From Pyrrhosoma nymphula (Eukaryota > Arthropoda > Insecta > Odonata > Coenagrionidae), in contig OY754327.1 in assembly GCA_963573305.1 (NCBI GenBank), positions 187,248,386 to 187,312,385 of the forward strand: DNA of 64,000 bases, read 5' to 3'. Below are positions 11,484-22,077 of this stretch, one piece after another. The position numbers were made by a program, and so were the translations under genes. The notes under the pieces were generated by a model. That model saw only the letters and a program-made list of their open reading frames with translations. It was not told the DNA's origin and made no database searches. Every line of letters starts with the position of its first letter. The stretch's first letter is position 1.

Positions 11484-12060
11484 GAGTCGGAATGTCGGGT
11501 GACGATTGATCGATCAGTGGGTTCGTGATAGGTATCTGCATTATTATAGTAGGTCTATCTTTCATTCTCACCATCCTCCCAAGAGTGGTTGGGGATATGA
11601 GTAACACGGGGGCGCTCCTTACGTTTCCAGTATTTGATGATTCCATCCAGTAATGCTACTGAAACAAATATATCGACATTTTCATCATCGATGTCTTTGA
11701 TGGCCAACTCGGCGTTTTTAATCGCGCGGCGTGTTGAGCGGTAAAAGGGACAATCATTGGAAAAATAGACACTCTGTCACTGGTTAACGGGGAATTTTGG
11801 TAGGTACACAACAGTAAGTCAACACTATATACATAAACCAAATGTATATGCATAAAACCAAAAAGGTTCTTCGAGTAGTGTCCCACGGAGCTGCGTCATC
11901 AACCTTTCCCCCCTCGACGCACCGCGAGACATCACTCCAACAAACTTGTTTTTCAAATTTCAAATGTTAACCATATTCTAATGTAAATAATACTCAGCCC
12001 TTCCCCCCTTGAAACTATCCCCCTCCCCGCTCCCTCCCTCTACTTTCCCATAACTTCCTC
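11484..12060. other. unassigned DNA
   Basis: No supportable gene. It contains a pyrimidine-rich CCCCTCCC-type patch at about 12000-12070. Confidence 0.3.
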
Positions 12061-12081
12061 CCCACCCCCACATTCTCTTGT

Positions 12082-12404
12082 ATGTACAGAACTTCCGAGA
12101 TCCCGCAGCCATCCTACTCTCCAGACGTGGCTCCATCAGACTTTTTTTTGTTTCCAAAGTTAAAATCAACCTTGAAAGGGCGCCGATTCGACTCTATTGC
12201 GAACATGAAAACTAATTGTACGGCGGACCTGAAGAGGACCCCTAAGGCGGCTTACCAGGCAGGGTTCGAAAGCTGGAAGAAACGTTGGCAAAGGTGTGTC
12301 GTCAGCCAAGGCATGTACTTTAAGGGCTACAAGTTCGATTAAGCTGTATCCGTCGAAATAAACAAGTTATAAAATCAGTCCGGTCTTTTTTTGATCACAC
12401 CTTG
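12082..12404 (+). pseudogene. mariner transposase C-terminus with 3' terminal repeat
   Basis: The frame 12082-12342 encodes the C-terminal ~75 residues of a mariner-family DDD transposase. PSYSPDVAPSDFFLFPKLKS carries the third catalytic Asp region (PYSPDLAPsDyfLFp in the family). It is followed by LKGRRFDSI and, near the end, W-K-K-R-W-Q-R-C-V-V-S-Q-G-M-Y-F-K-G. The stop is followed by about 60 bp ending in a CGGTCTTTTTTTGATCACAC-type mariner terminal repeat at 12404, next to TA (12405-12406). The first two thirds of the gene and the left terminal repeat are absent, so this is a truncated dead copy. Confidence 0.75.
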
Positions 12405-12410
12405 TATACC

Positions 12411-12509
12411 ATTCATTCAAGTATTCTACCAGCTGATTGGTAGGTTCTTGGACAGTCCCCATTCTGCATCCCAACCTCATAGACATTGTCTCGCTTTCCC
12501 TCCTAAGGA
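12411..12509. repeat. duplicated ~100-bp segment, copy 1
   Basis: This segment (TTCATTCAAGTATTCTACCA... to TTTCCCTCCTAAGGA) recurs at 12673-12767 with a few substitutions and a 7-8 bp indel (an extra AGACAT here). The second copy is continuous with the 3' end of the minus-strand LINE, so this is a duplicated piece of the LINE 3' region, placed next to the mariner end. Confidence 0.7.
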
Positions 12510-12670
12510 TTCTCAATGTTGATGGCAGACCAATGATGACAGAGAGGCTGCTCAGCATGATCACGGGATCACTGTACCCGATTGGGGGTGAGTGGAGCGA
12601 GCACTTCCACATTCGGCTCACGCTGTGCTCAAAGTGAAAAGCCGATATGCCTCTTGCCCACCCCCCACAC

Positions 12671-15600
12671 CTCTTTCATTCAAGTATTCTACCAGCTGAT
12701 TGATAGGTTCTTGGACAGTCCCCATTCTGCATCCCAACCTCATTGTCTCGCTTTCCCTCCTAAGGATGTCCCGCTATTAGATCCCTCTTCAATTCATCAT
12801 ATCTTCTACCTCCTCTTATTTTGTCCAGAATTCCTATCCTCTTCCTTCATCTTCTACGCTTCCCCAGTGTTCTCCCCTCTACTACTCTCTTCGACATGCC
12901 CTCTCCTCTCAAAACCTCCTCCATCCATCTCTTCTGCCTTCACCGAACCTCCGCCACAAGCATCCTCTCCTCTCCAACCATATCCAATACCTCCTCGTTC
13001 GTCTTACTCGCCATCCAGCTCACCTTCTCCATCCTTCTCCAAACCCACATCTCAAAAGTCTTAAGTCTACGCACATCCTCCCTTCGTAATGACCAAGTTT
13101 CCGACCCACATAGCGCCACGCTCCATATTAGAGTTTTCACCAGCCACTTCTTTACGTCCCTTCTCAGACCCCCCCTCGTCAATTCCCTTCTCTTCGAAAA
13201 TGCTTCTTTAGCGAGCGCAATTCTGCATCTGATGTCCTTACCACTAAACCCACCCTCCTCCAAAATACTACCCAGATACGTAAACTGCTCGACAAAGTGT
13301 ATCTTCTGCCCTCCCACCTTTATATTAAGCCCCGCCTTCTTACTTCTAGAAAATCTCATTACTTTCGTTTTCTTGTGGTTGATCTTCATCCCATACTTTT
13401 CGCACTGCACCTCTAATGCATTCACCATTGATTGTAACCCCTTGGCAGCCTGACTAACCAATGCTTGATCATCTGCAAATCTCACTGATTTTGTGAAGTT
13501 ATTGGTGGCGGCCGATACTTTGTGGAATTCCATTATAGGAAAAGGATAAATTACTTTGCACTTATTCCACTGAAGAATTTTATTTATTGAGCCAACATGT
13601 TTCACTGCACTGCAGCATCATCAGGACTGAGGATCCAGTCCTGATGATGCTGCAGTGCAGTGAAACATGTTGGCTCAATAAATAAAACTCTTCAGTGGAA
13701 TAAGTGCAAAGTAATTTATCCTTTTCCCTCACTGATTTTATCAGCTCACCTCCTACCTTCATTCCTACCTCCTCATACCCCCATGCCTCCCTTACCATTT
13801 CTTCTGAATACATGTTAAAAAGCAACGGCGACAGTGGGCACCCCTGCCGCACTCCCCATCCTATCGTGGCCCATCCCGATTCTCCATTGGCTTTCCTAAC
13901 CTGCGCCGCCGTCTGGTTCATATACAAATTCCGAATCAGACGCCTGTCCCTCCAATCGACCCCTAATTTCTTCAAAACTCCCATTAATTTCCTCCATTAT
14001 ACCCGATCAAACGCCTTCTCGAAATCTATGAAGCATGCAAAAACATCCTGCCCATACTCTTGGTTTCTTTCTACTAGCGTCCTCATCACCGCTATTCGGA
14101 AATGAAATCACCACTAGCGGCGCTGTGATCGCTGACGTCATAATTCAATATGGCCGTCGCATCTCGCGTTCCCGTCCCTCTCCTAAACCCGAACTGGTCG
14201 TCACCCAGGTATTCATTTGCCTTCTTCTCTAGCCTTCTGTTTAGAATTCTCAGAACTACTTTGGCCGCGTGGGATACTAAGCTTATTGTCCTATAGTCTT
14301 CGCACGTTTTTGCCTTGCTCTTCTTCGGTATAGGAATTAGTACAGTCCTCGCGAAGTCTTCCGGCCACACTCCATCCTCATAAATCCTACGAATAAGCGC
14401 AAAATGTTTTCCTCTTCCGTTCTTCCCCATGCTCTTTAAAAACTCTGCAGGTATGTCATCTATTCCCACCGCCTTATTCCTTTCCATGTCTCGTAGAGCT
14501 CTATCGATTTCGCTATCTAGGATACTTGGTCCGATGCCATCTCTGTCGATATCGTATTCCCTTTCTATATCTAACCTATTGGGCCTTATTTCTTTACCAT
14601 ACAGCTCTTCAACATACTCCTTCCACCTCTCCTGGGTTTCTTTCGGTTCTACGATCACCTTTCCCGTCTTGTCTGTTATCGTTGTAATTCCCCTTCCCTT
14701 ATTATCACCCGTCAGTTCCTTTACTTTCCTATATAATGCATCTGCTCTTCCCTTTTTTTTGGTATTTCTCTAACGAGTTCTGTTCTGATCTGTTCTCTCC
14801 ACCACGCCTCTCTTGCTTTCTTTGTTTCTCTTCTAAGCCAGTTATTTAATTCTCGGTATTTTCTGTTACCTAGTCCTGAGTTCTCGCTCTTCCATTTTCT
14901 TCTCTCCTGCATCTCCCTGATCATCTCCATCGTGATCCACGGTTTTCTAATTTTAGTTGCACTCACTACGCCTACCGTTGCTTTCGCCGCTTCTACAAAT
15001 CCATTTTTCAAACTTCCCCATTCATCTTCCACTGATCTAACTCCATGATCCTCACCCATTATCTCATCCACCTTCTCTCGATACTTCTTCTTCTTCGCCC
15101 CAGTTAATGCCTCCGTATTCCACTTTCGTACCCTCCATCCCATTCTTATCTTTTTCAGTTTTACCCGACATTTCATGACTAATAAGTTGTGGTCTGTGTC
15201 TGCATCAGCTCATGGATAAGTATGCGAGTTTTTAACACTATTCCTGTATATTTGACGAACCATAATATAATCTTTCTGGAACCTATATGTGTCTCCCGGC
15301 TTCTTCCAAGTGTACCAACGTCGTGGATGATGTCTGAACCATGTATTTGTAATCACTAGGTTATTTCTACGGCAAAACTTCACAGCTTTCTCGCCCCGGT
15401 CGTTTCTCCTTCCTAGCCCGTAATCTCCCACGTCCCGCCCATCTATTCCTTAACCCACCACCGCGTTCCAATCCCCCATTACTACTAAGTGCTTACTCCC
15501 AGGTATCCTACCAATTATTTCCCATGGCTGATCGTATACCCCATCTACTCCCTCCTCTTTATGATTAGAGGTAGGCATATAAACCTGGATTATAACTAAA

Positions 15601-15837
15601 TTCGCTGGATCTGCTTTTAGTTCCACGACTATAATCCTATCACTCACCTGTTCTGTATACACTACTTTTCTACCTAGTTTCCTATTCATTACGAATGCAA
15701 CCCCGCGCTGACTTTCATTTCCTCCACTATTAATTACTATATAGTCGTCGCTCCAGTAGTCCCCGTCATCCTTCCATCTTACTTCTCCCAGACCCATGAC
15801 GTCAACACCCACCCTCTCCATTTCTTCACATGAATGG
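12671..15837 (-). mobile_element. non-LTR retrotransposon (APE endonuclease + RT), 5' truncated
   Basis: A 3.2-kb minus-strand LINE relic with a single ORF2-type protein in several frames. From its 5' side: an APE endonuclease at 15837-15450 (VMGLGEVRWKDDGDYWSDD, ending VVMGDWNAVVG), its second half at 15431-15200 (GDYGLGRRNDRGEKAVKFC, ITNTWF, RRWYTW), and a linker at 15176-14721. The RT follows at 14658-14100 (NKAVGIDDIPAEFLK, VLIPIPKKSKA, EDYRTISL, DDQFGFRRGTGTRDA) and 13984-13740 (GVRQGCPLSPLLFNMYSEEM). RT resumes after a 235-bp insertion as SVRFADDQALVSQAAKGLQ. The C-terminal region runs 13400-12780 (YGMKINHKKTKVM, CGSETWSLRREDVRRLKTFE). The protein is the one usually annotated 'craniofacial development protein 2-like' in arthropods. 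Stops and frameshifts show it is dead. The ADD catalytic motif (FADD) is preserved. Confidence 0.85.
13493..13727. mobile_element. 235-bp palindromic insertion in the LINE, 12-bp target duplication
   Basis: The insertion consists of a 45-bp one-sided tail (13493-13537) and a near-perfect palindrome with 92-bp arms (13538-13629 and 13636-13727) around a 6-bp centre. CTCACTGATTTT occurs on both sides (13481-13492 and 13728-13739). On the LINE's coding strand this duplicates the codons for KSVR, so removing one copy and the insert restores the RT reading LIKSVRFADDQ. Both arms contain the CTGATGA...GAAAC motif (13641-13666 plus; 13599-13624 minus). No coding potential. See findings for the Penelope/hammerhead hypothesis. 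Confidence 0.85.
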
Positions 15838-15839
15838 AT

Positions 15840-17270
15840 ACCCGGTATTCACATTATAATTTGTATGCAATTATGACGGCAATAAAATATTTGTGACGAT
15901 TTGATATAATCTCTATGAAAATTAGTTCCTGTCATTTCTGCCCTACCTCTCCTAAAACACTCGTACCAAGAATGTCACCATCGGAAGAGATTTGGGGATC
16001 GGGACATGTAAGTATTCAAATTAACAAAGTCGATATGAATTCCAATTTGCTTAAATGGTATTTCTGTGAGGTTCTTGCAATCGCTAGAGTATTTAAAAAT
16101 CATTGCGTCCGTACCTGAAGGAATGTAAAATAGGGGGAGTGTGAATTGCCTTGTCACGCTTTCAAAAAGAGGGATCTCGGAATAAGTCTGTGACGTTACG
16201 CCACAGTGGTACGGCTTTATATACAGGTGGTGTTGAGTTAGGTCATTTTACTATATTTTTAATATTAAAAAAATAAAAATAGATAGAAAAGATGAAAAAA
16301 AGCCCGATGAAACAAAAAACAAAATTCAAAAATAATACCTAATCAGTTTTTAACCATGTTTCATCTCTTTTGTTCTAAATTCTAGGGTAATGTCAATGTG
16401 AGAGTTGATTATTTGAAAGAAAAAGGCCAATATTCCAAAAATTACATTCTACATCATGTTGAAATTCCACAACATCACGCCTGATACCTCCCTTTTCGTC
16501 ACCAATTGTAAGTTAGCATATGCCTCTTTAAGAGATTCCCTCCGCAACAAAACCGACAGCCACTTTCATAATACGTATACGGTGGTTTTTATTTTAGAGG
16601 CATGTGATACAGATAAGTCGTTAAAAAAATATTTTCACCTGGAATAGGCATCCTCAGTTTCTCTGTCCTCATGCTGTTATAACGGTGCATTCAGAATTGC
16701 TGTCAGTTATCAGCGACGATATTTAAAGAAAATTTACTGGACAAACCAAGTCTTACATGCCATCATAACTTTCTAATAAACATTTTCCCTCAGCTCCGTA
16801 AGGCAATTAAAAATTAAAGGACTGCTATACCATTTACAAACAGACCACGATCGAAATTTGGATTTTCAAGCCCTTACATCTCGGAGGCAACGACTCAACT
16901 CACTAATATATTAAGTGGTAGTAGTTGTCACGGAGACCATGCACAGGATATTTGTGACCCAGGTACCTACTGCTGAAATTAGAACAATCGCATTATTTTA
17001 TAGTATCGCTTCAATTGGGCGTCAACAAAACTACTGTATTGGCCAGAATATGAGACGGGTATTTTTTCCACTTGGAAGAGGCCGAAAATCGCTACCCGTA
17101 TTATTTTCGCGTCTAACAATAAGAAAAATTCCGCGACGCAACCCGCATATCATTTGTGTGTGGTGTAACTACTGGTTCCAGGGGCCCAAGTATGTAACTT
17201 GGTTATCTTTCGAAAACGGGAGAAAAGAGATTCGTGGGGCGCCCGAGCGAGCCTTTTCTCCCAACGGTAG
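15840..17270. other. unassigned DNA
   Basis: No supportable gene. Frames at 15915-16118, 16456-16647 and 16915-17277 have no family features. The sequence is AT-rich to about 16900 and more balanced afterwards. A TTTCTCCCAACG string near 17256 flanks the composite MITE that follows. Confidence 0.35.
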
Positions 17271-17277
17271 TCTGTAA

Positions 17278-17821
17278 GGGGCCATTCAAGTATTACGTAA
17301 GACGTTTTGGGGAGGGAGGGGGGTTGGGCTTTTCTTACGTTGTCTTACGTAGGGGGATGAGGGGGTCCGAGAAAGTCTTACGTAATATATGAGTCACTTC
17401 TGAATTAATATTTTTATCACTTTGTAAAACTATTTTCGGAGGAAAAATCTTACTTGTTAGTATCACTGCCGCGGCGGTACGCCTGAATGTATGCTAAACT
17501 ATAGAAAGACGTACAACCAATTCGCTGCAGTTCATAAGTTTGGAGATGTCGAATGTTAAAAAATCACATGTTTTGCGAGTTGTGCGTACCGCAGCGAATC
17601 GCGAAATATTGAAAACCGTTATCGATATCCGTGATGAGATTAGTTTTTGCGCATTTTGACATAGAATCCCCCATAGTTCACTATCTATGTCCATGGTCTC
17701 AAAACTGTCTGATAACTTACGTAAGATTGGTAGGGTTTGTGAAATCTTACGTTGTCTTATATGGGAGGGGGAGAGGGTTAAAAACAGTAAAAATAGCCTT
17801 ACGTAATACTTGAATAGCCCC
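17278..17821. mobile_element. composite MITE: two ~120-bp units flanking ~300 bp
   Basis: The whole 544-bp element has inverted ends: left GGGGCCATTCAAGTATTACG, right the complement of GGGGCTATTCAAGTATTACG (1 mismatch). Each end belongs to a smaller unit. Unit 1 is about 17290-17395 and unit 2 about 17705-17821. Both hold TCTTACGTTGTCTTA followed by a G-rich stretch and CTTACGTAATA. The ~300 bp between them is not repeated here and has no convincing gene. I infer that two copies of one MITE moved as a unit or inserted close together. Confidence 0.6.
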
Positions 17822-18715
17822 CAACGAGTTTCTCCGGGAAAAAGGAGAAACACGAAGCGCCTGAAGCGTACGAGTCGCCCGACCCAAGTCTGTAATTCGG
17901 CGAAGCGCCTTCCGGGTGCCCCAGATGGGCGCTTCAGATACGTCCCCCTTGCTAGCCCGACGTAAGTTTTCTCCAAAGGAGAAAAGTACGCATTAGGACA
18001 GTGATTTTACGTTTCGACCAATGGCATACGAGAATTCAAGATGATTTTCTTCTGCCTGGTAAACAACAAATCCACCGTCCATACGAATCAAGTCTTTACC
18101 TTTCGGGTATATACACGTATATTAGTATAGTATCTACATTCTATCAGTTTCCAATTGAAAGAGCAATGAGGGCCGACACATTAGCATAGACCTTATCCAC
18201 GTTAATTATTATAAACGAAGCGTTTATCAATTACTTCCATGAAATTTCAATTTTAGACTACGAAAAAATCATTTAGGTACCTAAACTTAATGAGAAGCAC
18301 AGTTTTCAAATTTGATGTTCGAAGTTTAAACTCCCACCTTTCATTTACAAGTGGCAGAAACTTATGAATTCACAAAGACACTCCATAAGAAATATTATAT
18401 ACCGCCATAATTATATGTAAATAGTTCACAAGACATGAAAATCTGCTGCACTTGAAATAAAACTGAGTCCCGTATAACATAAAATTTACATGTACTACAA
18501 ATTTCACTCCATTAAGCTTCACGTTGATGGACAGTTTTAAGATCCATTGAGTTTTCAGTTATCTTATACATATCGTACTGTATCTCACTTGGGTGTAATA
18601 TTTCAATTAAATATCATATTTTCCTTTACATTATAACGATTAATCGTATAACTATCATTCAGGCCGTTCCAATCCACAGTAATAGCACGTATGGTATGAA
18701 GAGGACGCATATCGG
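17822..18715. other. unassigned DNA
   Basis: No supportable gene. The first 140 bp are G/C-rich with repeated GAAGCGCCT strings (17850-17935); the remainder is AT-rich. Confidence 0.35.
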
Positions 18716-19035
18716 TTGTCCGGGAGACAACTTGTTTATGGGATGGTCTAGCGATAGCTTCAAACCTTCTCGAAAGGGGTGAGAACATAAATGTTTCACA
18801 CCAGGGGTCTGGAAAAACCCATTGAGGAACCCTTCGAAGGGTTATGATTTTTTTTATAGAAACAAAGCCTTTGCTACGCTCTAGAGTGTTCTCCTCCCAC
18901 TACCCCCCCCCCCCCCGCCTCTTCCCCCTAAACATAGTTGCCATAGCGGCACTGAAAACTGTATAAAAGCCCTCGAACTTTCTATGTGGAGGGGAAGACT
19001 TCAAGAAGCGGAGGCTCTACATGTATCCGCACTAA
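18716..19035 (+). repeat. 5' LTR, first part
   Basis: Aligns with 27875-28190: TCCGGGAGACAA, GGGGTGAGAACATAAATGTT, TTTCACACCAGGGGT, CTTCCCCCTAAACATAG, CTGTATAAAAGCCCTCGAAC and CTCTACATGTATCC are shared, with scattered substitutions. Interrupted after GTATCCGCACTAA by a DNA transposon. A CCCCCCCC run lies at about 18905-18917. Confidence 0.8.
18962..18968 (+). promoter_or_regulatory. TATA box of the 5' LTR
   Basis: TATAAAA within GTATAAAAGCCCTCGAAC, conserved in the 3' LTR at 28123-28129. Its position inside the LTR fits the U3 promoter of a Ty3/gypsy element. Confidence 0.55.
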
Positions 19036-19867
19036 TTACACAAGCCTGCAATGGTTGTGTTTTTTAGTTTTTGATAATTGATTCTTATGTATTTTTTAGC
19101 GCTGAATCCGAAAATGACCTTCATTTTCTTCCATCATGTCAGGATTTTTCGCTAATAACAAATTCCCAAATTTGTGAAATGTAAAAAAAATCGGAAATAT
19201 GAGACTTCAAAATTGACAAACTTTTTTATCTTTTTATTTTATTAATTTTTTGCATAAGTTATGCAATCTAATATCTAAACCTTTGAGGTGTCTGAAGAGG
19301 AGGGCGGGGGGGGGGTCATTGACTCTTTAATTTCTAATTGAAAGTGATATAAATGAGCTTAATTTTCTATTTTATTGTATTTTTCATTTAATAATTTTAT
19401 TATTTTTTTAATTTTTAAGAGGTACTATGGGCCTTTGAAACCCTTCCCCCTTTTCCCAGTGAATGTCCCTTAGGTAATCTACAAAATATTTTGGGTCAAA
19501 GTTGACGAGACGGTGGGAGACTTGACTCTCAATTGCTCAGTGAATGCGTGGAGTCGACAGCTGGCCGAAAGAATGAGTAACCGATTTGACAGATTGTGAC
19601 AAGACCTAACATGATGTAACATATGTTTAAAGGCAGCTATCCACGCCACTCATGCACGGTGGAACTCTCAGTGCTGTTTCAACCATCAGTTATATTATTC
19701 TTAAATCGAGTATTTTACCTTCTCCGTGATCAAACGCGTTTTCGTCAGTGGAAGATTTATTTTCAGGCTATTACGTGCAGGAATAAATCAATAAGAATTT
19801 CCTGGTTTAGTTTTGCTATTCAAGGAGTACAAATTTTTAATACAAAAAACAAAGATTTATACAAAGT

Positions 19868-20037
19868 GATCTCTCCATTTTTTCCGGGTTTTCTTCCGCG
19901 TCAGTTGGCTTGTGGACAACAGTTTTGCTGGCTCTCCTGCCAGCGTCTTCAGGCCGAAGGTCAGGCAGGAGAGCCAGCGAAACTGTTGTCAACAGGCCAA
20001 CTGACGCGGAAGAAAACCCGGAAAAAATGCAGAGATC
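19868..20037. repeat. palindromic insertion with 74-bp arms
   Basis: Arms 19868-19941 and 19964-20037 are nearly exact inverted copies (GATCTCTSCATTTTTTCCGG at the outer ends, GGCAGGAGAGCCAGC at the inner ends). The minus strand of the left arm plus centre reads CCTGAAGACG-CTGGC-AGGAGA-GCCAG-CAAAAC (19953-19922). The right arm has CAGC-GAAAC at the same place. This is the recurring CTGA(T/A)GA-Y-hairpin-GAAAC arrangement. It lies upstream of the transposase coding relic. Confidence 0.75.
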
Positions 20038-20094
20038 AAACCATCACCGCGGAAACCTTCGCTCTAAAGTGAATATGTTGTTGCACACAATGTG

Positions 20095-21370
20095 TTGAAG
20101 GACTTAGACGGTGGTCAAAGGGTGAAAAAGAAGCGTTCAGATTTGGAGTTCCAATGGTGTGGCCAGAGCCACAAAATCACAGCAATGATTGTTACTAAAA
20201 TGTTCGACTGATGTTCATGGTTTCAATTTGAAGAATAAAAGGAAAATCGTCTATCTTAATATGCCATCCTCTTTACGCCCTGTTCCTCATAGTCCAGTGC
20301 CAATCCCAATAGAACATTTACCTGAAATAGACGGAGATAGCTGAGCACCAGACCTTTTTTCATAGTCTGAGCTAAACGATTTGGTTCGAGACTTACATCT
20401 GACCAAAGAGAATTCAGTATTGCTTGGTTCGAGGCTTAAAGAGAAGAACCTGTTAGAAGCTGGCACCTGATTTCCCTGGCTCAGGTACAAAGAAAAGAAT
20501 TTTCTTCCATATTTTTCAAAAGAAGAAGAATTAGTCTTCTGCACTGATGTATGTGGACTTTTGACTCATTTTAACATTCCGTAAAAAAAATTCCGATTGG
20601 AGACTATTCATAGATTCGTCCAAAAGAAGCTTCAAAGTTGTACTTCTTCATAATGGGAATACTATTGCGTCAATACCCATCGGATATTCAATCCATTTAA
20701 AAGAGTGTTACGTAAATTTGGAATTGTGAATGTGGAAGCAGAGACAGAGAAAATTATTGGGCAAAAAGAGATACATTAGAACCAGGAACCAAAAATGTGC
20801 TCCGAAAAGCTCTCATAATTCCGAATTAAGTGCTCCTTCCACCTCTGCATATCAAGTTAAGCTTGATGAAAAAATTTGTCAAAGCCTTACCAAAATAAGG
20901 TAAATCTTTTAAATACATCGGTGACAAATTTCCAGCCTGGAAATTTACGTCTTTACTGGTCCTGACATTAGAAAACTTCTCAAAGTTAGTAATTTTGAGA
21001 AACAAAAGGAAGTTGCAGAAAAAGAAGCCTAGGGAGCCTTAATCTGTAATCTTAAACTAAATACGTATTAACCAAGTTTCTGGGTAATTAGAAGAATCCG
21101 AACTTCAAATCAATCGTTGAAAATATGCTGCAGAAATACAAAGATTTAGGCTGTTCCGTGAGCTTGAAAGTACATTTCCTAAATTCACATTTGGACTATT
21201 TTCCTGAAAATCTGGGTGTCGTTAGCGAAGAGATGGGTGAGTGATTTCATCAGGACATTAAAGAAATAGAAAGGAGGTATCAAGGAAAATGGACTACAAC
21301 GATTACGGCTGAGTATTGCTGGATGTTATACCGAGATGAACCCCATACAGAACATAAAAAGAAAAGCGCA
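20095..21370 (+). pseudogene. transposase-like protein relic of unnamed arthropod family
   Basis: Readable in broken frames. At about 20125-20290: RFGVPMVWPEPQNHSNDC followed by a C-Y-F-C-like string, then CHPLYAL/PSSLRPVPHSPVP-like proline-rich sequence. At about 20375-20470 comes the segment corresponding to DLHLTKENSVLLGSRLKEKN. At about 20590-20680: DWRLFIDSSKRSFKVVLLHNGN. At about 20805-20890: NVLRKALIIP / LLPPLHIKLSLMKKFVKAL. At about 21120-21250: MLQKYKDLGCSVSLKVHFL, F-P-E-N-L-G and HQDIKEIERRYQGKW. I know this as a widespread, usually uncharacterised arthropod protein family with a PMVW.EP..H..DCYFC start. Its association here with long terminal inverted repeats argues that it is a transposase. 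At least ten stops or frameshifts. Confidence 0.6.
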
Positions 21371-21893
21371 AAGCAGAACATGAGCGGTCCAAATAAACTT
21401 TGACACATGGAATAAAATTGCAAGTATTTTAAAAACTTCGTCATAAAGGGTGGGTGAAGAGAGGAAGTGGTTCCCAAAGGCATGAAGTAGCTCATAAAAA
21501 TTAATTAAATAAGTAAAAATAAATTAATTTAAAAATGCACTAAAATAGAAATTGAGGGTAATTTTGTGGCAATTTTATTAGAAATTAATGGGTCAATGAG
21601 CCACCCCCCCTCCCTCCTCTTCAGACCCTTCTTATGTTTAGCTATAAGAATGCATACATAAGCCCATAAATGAATAAATTATTGTAAGAAAAAAACGTTA
21701 TAAGTACATTTTTAAGTTTCATATTTTAGCATTTTTTCGACTTTTTACAAATTTTTAAATTTACGATTTGCAAAAAATCCTGACGTAATGGAAAAAAATG
21801 ATGGTCATTTTCGGATTCAGCAGTAAAAAAAATGGGAATCAATTATCAAAAGAAAAAAAAATGTCACAACCCAAATTTTGCAGGCTTGTGTTA

Positions 21894-22039
21894 TTAAATA
21901 GAGTATTTTATAACTACCGTGACGCTCGAGTTTCAACTCCTTAGTGCCTACACCCTTTCTGCATGGTGTAACTACTCGGACTCTGTCTAGACTATCTGTC
22001 GCGCATCGACTACGCGAGGCACGACCTAAGATAGTTAAT
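21894..22039 (+). repeat. 5' LTR, second part
   Basis: Aligns with 28201-28325: ATAACTACCGTG, TTCGAGTTTCAACTCC / CTCGAGTTTCAACTCCTTAG, ACACCCTTTCTGCATGGT and TAACTACTCGGACT are shared. Similarity stops after GCACGAC (about 22027), twelve bases before the primer-binding-site-like string. Confidence 0.75.
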
Positions 22040-22056
22040 TGGTGTCAGATGTGGGG
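22040..22056 (+). promoter_or_regulatory. putative primer-binding site
   Basis: TGGTGTCAGATGTGGGG immediately after the 5' LTR. Strings of the form TGGTGTCAGAAGTGGG occur at this position in Ty3/gypsy elements and pair with a tRNA 3' end. The match is by pattern only. Confidence 0.5.
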
Positions 22057-22077
22057 TAAGCACAGCGTTACGGCATT

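Larger units (their letters stand above)
19039..21890 (+). mobile_element. 2.85-kb DNA transposon with ~200-bp inverted ends, inserted in the LTR
   Basis: The left end (CACAAGCCTGCAATGG, then GATAATTGATTC, GCTGAATCCGAAAATGACC, GTCAGGATTTTT) is repeated in inverted order at the right end (complement of 21700-21890) for roughly 200 bp, with many substitutions. TTA flanks both sides (19036-19038, 21891-21893). Joining the flanks restores a continuous LTR that aligns with the 3' LTR, so the insertion boundary is well supported. It carries a decayed transposase-like gene and a nested palindromic insertion (19868-20037). I do not recognise the superfamily from its ends. Confidence 0.75.

Noticed and set aside
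12582..14773. Plus-strand frames rich in Ser, Pro and Leu (for example 12821-13453)
   Set aside because: They are antisense shadows of the minus-strand LINE ORF2.
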